Assembly (NCBI GenBank): GCA_038321235.1
Contig: JBBQEU010000017.1
Coordinates: 1-37,236 of the forward strand
DNA from: Sva-07 sp038321235
GTDB lineage: Bacteria > Actinomycetota > Acidimicrobiia > Acidimicrobiales > Ilumatobacteraceae
DNA: 37,236 nucleotides
Direction of reading: 5' to 3'
Made by a program: the position numbers and the translations under genes
The notes under the pieces: model-generated
What the model was told of the DNA's origin: nothing
Seen by the model: the letters and a program-made list of their open reading frames with translations, nothing else
Database searches by the model: none
Shown: positions 6,753-14,010 of the stretch, piece by piece
Layout: each line of letters opens with the position of its first letter
How positions within the stretch are numbered: position 1 is the first letter of the stretch

Positions 6753-8765
6753 ATGGCGAAGCGGTTCGAGTACTCCCGCTGGGACGGCACCCAGACCGGC
6801 TTCGAGTTCGACGCCGATGCGGCCTTCGACGAACTCACCGATGAGTTGCTCTATCACGGCGACGTCAACGCGGCGTTGCGTCGGATGATGCAGGAGGGCA
6901 TGACCGATCGCAACGGCGAGCAACTTCAGGGCTTGCGTGAACTCCTCGAACAGCTGCGAGCCGAACGCCAGAAGCGTCTGGAGAATTCAGATCTCGGCGG
7001 CGTCTACGACGAGATCAAGGACCAACTCGACGACATCATCGACGAAGAACGACATGCGATCGAGAATGCTCGTCGAGACGCCGAGAACTCCGGTGACGAA
7101 CGCCGAGCCCAGAATGCCCAGGCCGCCGCCGAGGAGCGCAACATGCGCCTCGACCTGATGCCCGACGACCTGGCCGGCAAAGTGCGCGAACTCGACGCAT
7201 ACAACTTCGAGTCGAAGGAGGCCAAGCAGCGCTTCGACCAGCTCATGGACAAGCTGAAGGATCAGCTGATGCAGCAGATGGTCGACCAGATGTCGGGCGC
7301 GATGCAGAACATGACCCCCGAGGACATGGCGCGCATGAAGGACATGATGGCGGCACTCAACGAGATGCTCGAGAAGCACCAACGAGGCGACGACCCCGGC
7401 TTCGAGCGGTTCATGGAAGAGTACGGCGACTTCTTCCCCGAGAACCCCGAGACCGTCGAAGAGCTCCTCGAACAGATGGCCAAGCGCATGGCGGCCATGC
7501 AGGCGATGATGAACTCGATGACGCCCGAGCAGCGGGCGCAACTGCAGCAGCTGTCCGATCAGCTGATGGAAGACATGGATCTGCAGTGGCAGATGCAACA
7601 GCTGTCAGGGAACCTCCAGCAGATGTTCCCGCAGCTCGGTTGGAATCAGAGCTACGACTTCGAAGGCCAGGACCCCATGGGGTTCCAACAGGCGATGCAG
7701 GCCATGAAGGACATGGGTGACCTCGATCAGCTCGAGAACCTCCTTCGAAACGCCGCCAGCCCCGGTGCTCTCGCCGAAGCCGACATGGATCGCGTGCGTG
7801 ACCTGATGGGCGACGATGCGGCCAAGTCCCTCGAACGGCTCGCCGAGCTGACCAAGATGTTGGAGGATGCCGGCCTCATCGAGCAGAAGGAGGGCCGGCT
7901 GGAGATGACGCCCAAGGGCCTCCGCAAGATCGGCGCAAACGCGTTGCGCGATCTGTTCTCGAAGCTGGCCAAGGACACGCTCGGCCAGCACGACACCAGC
8001 AATCTCGGCCAGGGCCACGAGCGCACCTACGACACCAAGGCCTACGAGTACGGCGACCCGTTCCAACTCGACTTGAACCGCACGATCCGCAACGCGCTTC
8101 GGCGCAGCGGCGGCGGCACCCCGATCCAGCTCGACCCGGCCGACTTCGAGATCGAACGCACCGAGCACGTCACGAGGTCGTCGACGGTGCTGATGCTCGA
8201 CCTGTCGTTGTCGATGCCGATGCGCGACAACTTCCTGCCCGCCAAGAAGGTGGCGATGGCGTTGCACAGCCTGATCACCTCACAATTCCCACGCGACTAC
8301 CTGGGCATCGTCGGCTTCTCCGAGACCGCCCGTGTCCTCACCGCCGAGCAGTTGCCCGAGGTGTCGTGGGACTTCGTGTACGGCACCAACATGCACCACG
8401 GCTTCACCTTGGCGCGCAAGCTGCTGGCTCGCGAGTCGGGCACCAAGCAGATCATCATGATCACCGACGGCGAGCCGACGGCGCACATCATGGACAACGG
8501 CATGCCGTTCTTCAACTACCCGCCGGTGCGCGAGACCGTCGAGGCCACGCTGCGTGAGGTGGTGCGCTGCACCAAGGAGCAGATCCGCATCAACACCTTC
8601 GGCCTCGGTGCCGACGGTTCCCTGCGCCACTTCATCGAGCAGCTGACACAGATCAACCGGGGCCGGGCGTTCTTCACCACGCCCGAGCACCTGGGTGATT
8701 ACGTGCTGGTGGACTTCATGCAGGGCAAGCGCGAGCTCGCCCGCCGCGGCCGCCGCGCCGGCTGA
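6753..8765 (+). CDS. VWA-domain protein, likely partner of the MoxR-type ATPase
   Basis: A 670-residue cytoplasmic protein. Residues about 50-350 form a long charged, Met- and Gln-rich helical region with likely coiled coils (runs such as MQQMVDQMSGAMQ and KRMAAMQAMMNSM). The C-terminal von Willebrand A domain (about 475-650) carries a complete MIDAS metal site: DLSLS, the Thr of GTNMHHG, and ITDGEPT. Such proteins are paired with MoxR AAA+ ATPases, and the VWA domain is thought to present clients or metal to the ATPase. Its length matches the mycobacterial partner of this ATPase (about 670 residues, recalled). A strong purine-rich RBS (gggggagg) precedes ATG 6753. A hairpin directly overlaps the stop codon. 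Confidence 0.88.
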   Translation: MAKRFEYSRWDGTQTGFEFDADAAFDELTDELLYHGDVNAALRRMMQEGMTDRNGEQLQGLRELLEQLRAERQKRLENSDLGGVYDEIKDQLDDIIDEERHAIENARRDAENSGDERRAQNAQAAAEERNMRLDLMPDDLAGKVRELDAYNFESKEAKQRFDQLMDKLKDQLMQQMVDQMSGAMQNMTPEDMARMKDMMAALNEMLEKHQRGDDPGFERFMEEYGDFFPENPETVEELLEQMAKRMAAMQAMMNSMTPEQRAQLQQLSDQLMEDMDLQWQMQQLSGNLQQMFPQLGWNQSYDFEGQDPMGFQQAMQAMKDMGDLDQLENLLRNAASPGALAEADMDRVRDLMGDDAAKSLERLAELTKMLEDAGLIEQKEGRLEMTPKGLRKIGANALRDLFSKLAKDTLGQHDTSNLGQGHERTYDTKAYEYGDPFQLDLNRTIRNALRRSGGGTPIQLDPADFEIERTEHVTRSSTVLMLDLSLSMPMRDNFLPAKKVAMALHSLITSQFPRDYLGIVGFSETARVLTAEQLPEVSWDFVYGTNMHHGFTLARKLLARESGTKQIIMITDGEPTAHIMDNGMPFFNYPPVRETVEATLREVVRCTKEQIRINTFGLGADGSLRHFIEQLTQINRGRAFFTTPEHLGDYVLVDFMQGKRELARRGRRAG

Positions 8766-8786
8766 ATCGCGCGCACCGCGCGATTC
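8764..8786 (+). terminator. Hairpin at the end of the VWA gene
   Basis: Ten-base perfect arms (gaatcgcgcg / cgcgcgattc) with a three-base loop begin inside the TGA stop codon (8763-8765). There is no long U-tract after it, only gttcg, so it may act as a weak terminator or an mRNA 3' end stabiliser. Confidence 0.6.
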
Positions 8787-8926
8787 GTTCGAAATCCGCC
8801 CTTGCCAAATCCGTCTGTGCTATGGCAGAATGACGCCACTGTAATTACGTCGCTGTCGATCGTTCGTTGGGGGCGGGTGATTGCGGACACATTCGACGCC
8901 TCCGGGCCCGCAGGGAGAACCTCCAC

Positions 8927-9226
8927 ATGCAGTTCATCACCACATCCAGCATCACGGTCAGCGCCGTCCCGGTCGAACCCGACCCCGATTGGCACGACTA
9001 CGCGAACTGCCTCGGCGTCGATCCCGATCTGTTCTTCCCCGAGCGTGGGGCATCCACTCGCGAGGCCAAGGAGGTGTGCCGTGGCTGCGAGGTGCGTCAC
9101 GACTGTCTCGAGTTCGCCCTGCAGAACGGCGAGAAGTTCGGGATCTGGGGCGGCTTGTCGGAGCGGGAACGACGTCGGATTCGTCGCCAGCGGGCCCAGG
9201 TCGCACGCAGCACCATCACTGCCTGA
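8927..9226 (+). CDS. WhiB-family iron-sulfur transcriptional regulator (first copy)
   Basis: A 99-residue Wbl protein. The four [4Fe-4S] ligands are C28, C51, C54 and C60 (NCLG, then CRGCEVRHDC). The GIWGG turn (72-76) and a basic C-terminus (RERRRIRRQR) follow as in all WhiB proteins. These act with the primary sigma factor or bind DNA to regulate development, division or redox responses in actinobacteria. ATG 8927 was chosen because gggag at 8914-8918 gives a well-spaced RBS and the protein then has the usual Wbl length. In-frame GTG 8867 would add 20 unlike residues. The 160-base upstream region follows the VWA terminator and should hold its own promoter. The subclass (WhiB1 to WhiB7) cannot be assigned with confidence. 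Confidence 0.9.
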   Translation: MQFITTSSITVSAVPVEPDPDWHDYANCLGVDPDLFFPERGASTREAKEVCRGCEVRHDCLEFALQNGEKFGIWGGLSERERRRIRRQRAQVARSTITA

Positions 9227-9299
9227 ACTGCGCTACCCGGCGACGAACACTCCGGGTCGCGCTGCCGAACACGTCCGACCATGAGGTAGCGTGTCCGAC

Positions 9300-9494
9300 A
9301 TGCCAGGTGGTCCCGAGTGGATAATCATCTTGATCGTGGTGTTGGTGCTCTTCGGTGGCTCGCAGCTGCCCAAGCTCGCCAAGAACCTCGGCAAGGCCCA
9401 GAAGGAATTCAAAGACGGGATCGCGGACTCCAACAAGCCTGACGAGACCTCGGGGTCGACGGGCCCGGCCGCCTCGAACGACGAGTTGAAGTAG
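9300..9494 (+). CDS. tatA: Sec-independent (Tat) translocase protein TatA/TatE
   Basis: A small 64-residue membrane protein: a single N-terminal membrane helix (WIIILIVVLVLFGG), the conserved FGG hinge, and an amphipathic helix (QLPKLAKNLGKAQKEFK), followed by an acidic flexible tail. TatA oligomerises to form the pore-like element that lets folded twin-arginine proteins cross the membrane with TatBC. No tatB or tatC is nearby. ATG 9300 and the in-frame GTG 9291 are both possible. The gaggt at 9283 is too close to GTG and a little far from ATG, so the start is uncertain by three residues. The gene converges with the second WhiB gene. Confidence 0.9.
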   Translation: MPGGPEWIIILIVVLVLFGGSQLPKLAKNLGKAQKEFKDGIADSNKPDETSGSTGPAASNDELK

Positions 9495-9497
9495 TCC

Positions 9498-9514
9498 CCG
9501 GCCCGTCGGGCCGG
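9498..9514. terminator. Short GC hairpin between convergent tatA and WhiB gene
   Basis: Seven-base perfect arms (ccggccc / gggccgg) with loop gtc lie between the two converging stops (9494 and 9520). It is GC-rich and lacks a U-tract, so it is only a candidate bidirectional terminator. Confidence 0.5.
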
Positions 9515-9519
9515 TCGAG

Positions 9520-9825
9520 TCAGACCATCGCGTCGACGCGACGGCGCTTGAGGATGCGGCGACGCTCGCGTTCGCTGCAGCCGCCCCAGACGCCGTGTTC
9601 GATGCGCTCTTCGAGCGCGAACTCGAGACACGTCGAGAGCACGGGGCAGTCCTTGCAGATCTTGCGTGCTCGGTCGACGCCCACTCCGTCACTCGGGAAG
9701 AAGGTGGCCGGCGGATGCAGCCGACAGTTGCCTTCGGCCATCCAGGCCGTCGCCGAATCAGGGTCGTGCGGCACATGTGCGGTCTCGACGGGGATCTGGT
9801 GCGAACGGGCGGTGAACTTGGCCAT
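9520..9825 (-). CDS. WhiB-family iron-sulfur transcriptional regulator (second copy)
   Basis: A 101-residue Wbl protein with cluster ligands C34, C57, C60 and C66 (NCRLHPPATFF, then CKDCPVLSTC), the GVWGG turn (78-82) and a strongly basic end (RERRRILKRRR). The start at 9825 follows a good RBS (aggaaggg, minus strand). The open frame extends further upstream, but those residues do not look like Wbl sequence. The 245-base region upstream (9826-10070), shared with the divergent small gene at 10071, is the only sizeable non-coding regulatory space in this part of the window. I recognise no specific operator in it. Two WhiB genes only 300 bases apart, facing each other across tatA, could be paralogues, although their cysteine spacing and flanks differ. 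Confidence 0.9.
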   Translation of the reverse strand: MAKFTARSHQIPVETAHVPHDPDSATAWMAEGNCRLHPPATFFPSDGVGVDRARKICKDCPVLSTCLEFALEERIEHGVWGGCSERERRRILKRRRVDAMV

Positions 9826-10070
9826 TGGTGACCCTTCCTGCGGGAGCTGTTCGGTGTGGAGTACGGATTGGACGTTCGGCACGTCCGTTCGGTTCCGGAT
9901 TGCGTCGGAATCCGATGGGCAATGTCCGGTCTCAGTGTGTCCCAGCCGGGTAAGAACACGGTGGGTACCGATTGTTGCGTGCTTGGTGGCAAACCGTAAC
10001 ACATCCGTAATGTTGGTGCGAGGATCTGTCCTGCGACCGGTCGTGGCTGGTGGCGATAGAGTCGGCCGAC

Positions 10071-10337
10071 ATGACCGACCTCGCCGAAACCCAGGCCCCG
10101 CGGGCCCATGCCCGCATCGTGTACCACGGCCCGGTGGCACCACACTGGGAGGTCTACGGCGACTGGGGCGACCGCCAAGTGCTCGACGAGTTCCGTGCTC
10201 GGGTGCTCGCGCGGCTGGTGTTGTTGCAGCGCGACGACCCGCAGTTCCGCCGCAATCGCGAACGCATCGTGCGTGACGCCGAACGCGAACTTATCACCAT
10301 CGAATGGGACCTCGGTTACGCCGAGGACGACGGCTGA
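10071..10337 (+). CDS. Small hypothetical protein upstream of ppk
   Basis: An 88-residue soluble protein of unrecognised family. After an Ala-rich start it has a compact region with ARIVYHGPVAPHWEVYGDWG, then a long charged, probably helical part (LLQRDDPQFRRNRERIVRDAERE) and an acidic end (GYAEDDG). ATG 10071 was chosen over the in-frame GTG 10050 as the first codon with protein-like downstream composition; neither has a strong RBS. It stops 38 bases before the chosen ppk start, so it is probably co-transcribed with polyphosphate kinase. Nothing in the sequence reveals a function, but its GC and codon pattern match those of its neighbours. Confidence 0.65.
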   Translation: MTDLAETQAPRAHARIVYHGPVAPHWEVYGDWGDRQVLDEFRARVLARLVLLQRDDPQFRRNRERIVRDAERELITIEWDLGYAEDDG

Positions 10338-10375
10338 TCGACCTGTCCGAGCTGCGAGGAACGAACCCGGCAACG

Positions 10376-12460
10376 ATGAGCGACGAGCGGTTCACCAGTC
10401 GGGAATTGAGCTGGATCCAGTTCAACGATCGCGTCGTGCAGCTTGCCAGCGAGCCCGGAATCCCGTTGCTCGAGCGGGCGAAGTTCTGCGCCATCGCGGC
10501 CACCAATCTCGACGAGTTCTTCCAGGTGCGCGTCGCCGCGCTCAAGGACCAGATCGTCGCCGGCATCGACCGGCCTTCGCCGGACGGCCGCACGCCTGCG
10601 CAGACCCTCGCCGAGGTCGGTCACCGGGTCCTCGAGTTCGTCGATCGGATCGACGGAGCGTTCGTCGACCATCTCGTGCCCGAATTGCGGGCGGCGGGCA
10701 TCGACATCGTGTCGTGGACCGACGTCACCGCTGACGAGCGCGCCGAACTCGACGACTGGTTCGACGAACGAGTCTTCCCGGTACTCACCCCACTCGCCGT
10801 CGACCCGGGGCATCCGTTTCCCTACATCTCCGATCTCGCCCTCTCGCTGGCGGTCAACGTGGCCGACCCGGAAACCGGCGACCGACGGTTCGCTCGACTG
10901 AAGGTCCCCAAGTTGTTCCCGCGCCTGGTGCCGGTCGCATCCGGTCGGTACTTGCCGGTCGAACAGCTCATCGCCGCCAAGCTCGACCGGCTCTTCGTCG
11001 GGATGATCATCGAGGACTGGGCTCCGTTCCGTGTGAGCCGCAACGCCGACCTCACGCTCGAAGAAGAGGAGGCCGACGACCTGCTCGAAGCCGTCGAGAT
11101 GGAGCTGCGCCGGCGTCGGTTCAACAAGGCCGTTCGTCTCGAGGTGTCGCACGACATCGGCGCGGAAGTGCTCGAGCTGCTCGTGCGCGAACTCGAACTC
11201 ACGATGGACGACGTCACGTTCCATCGGGCGCCGCTCGACCTGAGCTTTCTCTGGCAGCTGCTCGACCTCGACCGTCCCGACCTCAAGGACGAGCCGTGGC
11301 CGGCGGTCACGTCCGGTCGGATCGCGGCCGCCGACGAGATCGACCGTCCGATCTTCGACGTGATGCGCCATCGTGCCGTGATGCTCCACCACCCGTACGA
11401 GAGCTTCGCGACCAGCGTCGAGGCGTTCATCTCGCAAGCCGCCGACGACCGCAAGGTGCAGTCGATCAAGATGACGCTGTATCGCGCCGGTGGCGACAGC
11501 GGGATCATCCGCAGCCTCATCCGCGCGGCCGAGCGTGGTGTGCAGGTCGCTGTGCTCGTCGAACTCAAGGCTCGATTCGACGAAGCCAACAACGTGCAGT
11601 GGGCTCGCCAGCTGGAGCGGGCCGGCGTTCATGTCGTCTACGGCATGGTCGGTCTGAAGACGCACAGCAAGGTGGCGCTCGTGATCCGCGACGACGGCGA
11701 CCAGCTGCGTCGCTACATCCACATCGGCACCGGGAACTACAACGCCAAGACTGCGAAGATCTACGAGGACATCGGCGTGCTCACCTGCTCGCCCGACATC
11801 GGCGACGACGTGACGCAGTTGTTCAATCACCTCACCGGGTACAGCCGCTCGGAGGACTACCGCGAACTGCTCGTGGCGCCGCGGGATCTTCGTCGTCAAC
11901 TCGTCGACCTGATCGACCACGAGGCGTCGTTCGGTGAGGACGGCCACATCGTGCTGAAGTGCAATTCGATCGCCGACGACGACCTGATCGAGACGCTGTA
12001 CGCCGCGAGCGCTGCGGGAACCCGAATCGACCTGGTCGTGCGGGGGATCTGCTGCCTTCGTGCCGGTGTGCCGGGTCTGTCCGAGACCATCCGGGTGCGC
12101 AGCATCCTCGGCCGATACCTCGAACACAGCCGCATCTACCGGTTCGCACACGGCAACGTCGTGCACGGCGAGCGCCTCCCGGCGGCCACGACCGATGCGG
12201 TCTATCTCATCGGATCGGCCGACCTGATGCCTCGCAACCTGAATCGGCGTGTCGAGGTGATGGTGCCGATCGAGCACCCGCGCCACACCGCTGCGCTCGA
12301 CCAGACGCTCGGCTTCTCGCTCGCCGACGACGTGGTCGCATGGGAACTGCAGCCGGACGACACGTGGGCGCGCATCGGGCCGACGAACTCGTTCGAACCG
12401 CACAGCCAGGAGCGGATGTACCGCTGGATGGTCCAGCAGCAGCTCTCGGGCCGTTCTTGA
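10376..12460 (+). CDS. ppk1: Polyphosphate kinase 1
   Basis: A 694-residue PPK1 that reversibly transfers the gamma-phosphate of ATP to polyphosphate. The N domain begins with FTSRELSWIQFNDRV and AIAATNLDEFFQVR, the head domain follows, and the two phospholipase-D-like catalytic domains end the protein. The autophosphorylated histidine is H430 in LKTHSKVALV. The second active-site region is YLIGSADLMPRNLNRRVEV, and HIGTGNYNAKTAKIYEDIG is also canonical. ATG 10376 gives the family N-terminus; the frame stays open upstream but encodes unlike sequence. Located directly before the pst locus, it stores imported phosphate. A weak hairpin (ggcga/tcgcc) follows the stop, before the PHO-box array. Confidence 0.96.
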   Translation: MSDERFTSRELSWIQFNDRVVQLASEPGIPLLERAKFCAIAATNLDEFFQVRVAALKDQIVAGIDRPSPDGRTPAQTLAEVGHRVLEFVDRIDGAFVDHLVPELRAAGIDIVSWTDVTADERAELDDWFDERVFPVLTPLAVDPGHPFPYISDLALSLAVNVADPETGDRRFARLKVPKLFPRLVPVASGRYLPVEQLIAAKLDRLFVGMIIEDWAPFRVSRNADLTLEEEEADDLLEAVEMELRRRRFNKAVRLEVSHDIGAEVLELLVRELELTMDDVTFHRAPLDLSFLWQLLDLDRPDLKDEPWPAVTSGRIAAADEIDRPIFDVMRHRAVMLHHPYESFATSVEAFISQAADDRKVQSIKMTLYRAGGDSGIIRSLIRAAERGVQVAVLVELKARFDEANNVQWARQLERAGVHVVYGMVGLKTHSKVALVIRDDGDQLRRYIHIGTGNYNAKTAKIYEDIGVLTCSPDIGDDVTQLFNHLTGYSRSEDYRELLVAPRDLRRQLVDLIDHEASFGEDGHIVLKCNSIADDDLIETLYAASAAGTRIDLVVRGICCLRAGVPGLSETIRVRSILGRYLEHSRIYRFAHGNVVHGERLPAATTDAVYLIGSADLMPRNLNRRVEVMVPIEHPRHTAALDQTLGFSLADDVVAWELQPDDTWARIGPTNSFEPHSQERMYRWMVQQQLSGRS

Positions 12461-12489
12461 GGCGATCGTTCGCCGGATCGTCGGCGTCC

Positions 12490-12544
12490 GTTCACCTCTC
12501 GTTCACCCGAACAGGGGTTCCAGTTCACCTTGGGTGTTTACCGT
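12490..12544 (+). promoter_or_regulatory. PHO-box array upstream of pstS
   Basis: There are 11-bp direct repeat units in phase: gttcacctctc (12490-12500), gttcacccgaa (12501-12511), a degenerate unit (12512-12522), gttcaccttgg (12523-12533) and a shifted gtttacc (12536-12542). The GTTCACC unit with 11-bp period is the actinobacterial binding site of PhoP, the RegX3 counterpart. It lies about 85-135 bases before the pstS start. The window also encodes the matching regulator (18833-19540), so phosphate-starvation activation of pst is a strong inference. Confidence 0.85.
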
Positions 12545-12626
12545 GCCTTCCTGATGCCGACGATCGTCGCATCTACATGAACAGATGATGACAAAACAAC
12601 ATCCCCCTACGAATGGAGTTGGAAAC

Positions 12627-13844
12627 GTGAACACGTCCAAACGCCGCATCCTCGCCGGCGCCCTTGCACTGACCCTCGTCGCCGCAGCATGCGGCAGCGA
12701 CGACGATGCCACCAACGACACGTCGGCCGCCGACGTGACCCCGGCCCCCGACTCGACCGACGACATGACCGAGACCACCGACGACATGACCGAGACCACA
12801 GACGACATGACCGAGACCACCGACGGCGGCGAGGCCATGACCGAGGTGTCCGGAACGCTCATCGGCGCCGGAGCGTCCTCGCAGGCAGCCGCGATGGCGG
12901 GTTGGCAGGCCGGATTCCAGGCTGCGAACCCCGACGCCACGGTCGAGTACGACCCGATCGGATCCGGTGGTGGACGCGAGACGTTCCTGTCCGGTGGATC
13001 CGACTTCGCTGGGTCCGACTCGGCCCTCGACGACGAAGAGTACGCCACGTCGATCGAGCGTTGCGCCGGCGACCAGGGTGCCATCAACCTCCCGCACTAC
13101 ATCTCGCCGATCGCGTTGCCCTACAACCTCCCGTCCATCGAGGGAGAGACGCTGAACTTGAGCGCCGAGGTGATCGCTGGCATCTTCGCCAACCAGATCA
13201 CGAACTGGAACGATGAGGCCATCGCCGCCGACAACCCCGGTCTGGAGTTGCCGGACCTGACGATCAACCCGGTCCATCGCTCCGATGACTCGGGCACGAC
13301 CAAGAACTTCACGGACTACATGTCGCAGACCGCTCCCGACATCTGGACCTTCGACGCGATCGAGCCGTGGGACATCGACGGCCCCGGTGGCGGCGAAGGC
13401 GCACCGCAGACCAGCGGCGTCGTGGCTGCGGTCGGTGCGGGTGAGGGTTCGATCGGCTACGCCGACGCAAGCCAGATCGGAGATCTGCCCGCAGCGGCGG
13501 TCGGTGTAGCAGGAGAGTTCGTCGAGTTCTCGCCCGAGGCCGCAGGCCGCATCGTCGACGCCTCCGAGCGCACCGGCGGGCAGAGCGAGTTCGACTTCGC
13601 CATCGATGTGAACCGGAACCCCGACTCCGCCGACACGTACCCGATTGCGCTCGTCTCGTACCACATCGTCTGCCTGCAGTACGACAGCCAGGAGACCGTC
13701 GATCTGGTGAAGGCCTTCATGACCTACGTCGGCTCCGACGAAGGTCAAGCCGCCTCGGCCGAGTCCGCTGGTTCGGCACCGATCTCCCCGGAGGTCCAGG
13801 CAGAGATCCTGAACTCGATCGACCAGATCTCGGTCGCATCCTGA
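12627..13844 (+). CDS. pstS: Phosphate ABC transporter substrate-binding lipoprotein PstS
   Basis: A 405-residue lipoprotein. The signal peptide KRRILAGALALTLVAAAC ends in a lipobox with acylated C22. An acidic, Thr-rich linker (about 23-75) contains three perfect copies of DDMTETT (residues 45-65). The periplasmic-type binding fold follows: GAGASSQAAAMAGWQ, YDPIGSGGGRE, FAGSDSALDDEEY, a RSDDSGTTKNF phosphate loop and a SYHIVC segment. It binds inorganic phosphate outside the membrane and delivers it to PstCA. GTG 12627 was chosen because ggag at 12615-12618 is well spaced and it gives a classical signal peptide; in-frame ATG 12585 would add unlike residues. The PHO-box array lies upstream and a hairpin separates the gene from pstC. 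Confidence 0.95.
   Translation: MNTSKRRILAGALALTLVAAACGSDDDATNDTSAADVTPAPDSTDDMTETTDDMTETTDDMTETTDGGEAMTEVSGTLIGAGASSQAAAMAGWQAGFQAANPDATVEYDPIGSGGGRETFLSGGSDFAGSDSALDDEEYATSIERCAGDQGAINLPHYISPIALPYNLPSIEGETLNLSAEVIAGIFANQITNWNDEAIAADNPGLELPDLTINPVHRSDDSGTTKNFTDYMSQTAPDIWTFDAIEPWDIDGPGGGEGAPQTSGVVAAVGAGEGSIGYADASQIGDLPAAAVGVAGEFVEFSPEAAGRIVDASERTGGQSEFDFAIDVNRNPDSADTYPIALVSYHIVCLQYDSQETVDLVKAFMTYVGSDEGQAASAESAGSAPISPEVQAEILNSIDQISVAS
12759..12821 (+). repeat. Three tandem 21-bp repeats in the pstS linker
   Basis: The unit gacgacatgaccgagaccac(c/a) is present three times in a row at 12759-12779, 12780-12800 and 12801-12821, with one base difference. Each encodes DDMTETT. As 21 is a multiple of three, copy-number change would keep the frame and only lengthen or shorten the linker between the lipid anchor and the binding domain. 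Confidence 0.9.
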
Positions 13845-13913
13845 TCCCCCGGTGCGCCATTGCGGTGCGCCGACTCGAATACCCCCGAGATGACCGCCTG
13901 AAAAGGTAGGGGT

Positions 13914-13943
13914 CCGGGTCCACTACCGTGGGCTCGGACCCGG
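13914..13943 (+). promoter_or_regulatory. Hairpin between pstS and pstC
   Basis: Eight-base perfect arms (ccgggtcc at 13914-13921 and ggacccgg at 13936-13943) enclose a 14-base loop, in the 166-base pstS-pstC spacer. No U-tract follows. It could act as a partial terminator or a 3' stabiliser of pstS mRNA, giving more PstS than membrane subunits, as is common in binding-protein transport operons. This is inference. Confidence 0.45.
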
Positions 13944-14010
13944 GTCATCGTCCCGCCCTCGATTCCCGTCGATCACCCGTGCATCCCGGAGCACAGCGGA
14001 GGCTCTCCAC

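Noticed and set aside
8867..8926. N-terminal extension of the first WhiB gene from GTG 8867
   Set aside because: The residues are unlike Wbl proteins and the RBS fits the ATG at 8927.
9826..10143. Upstream extension of the second WhiB gene
   Set aside because: The extension is low-complexity and out of character for Wbl; the RBS lies just before 9825.
10316..12403. 695-codon minus-strand frame opposite ppk1
   Set aside because: ppk1 is unmistakable on the plus strand; the antisense frame is compositionally a shadow of it.
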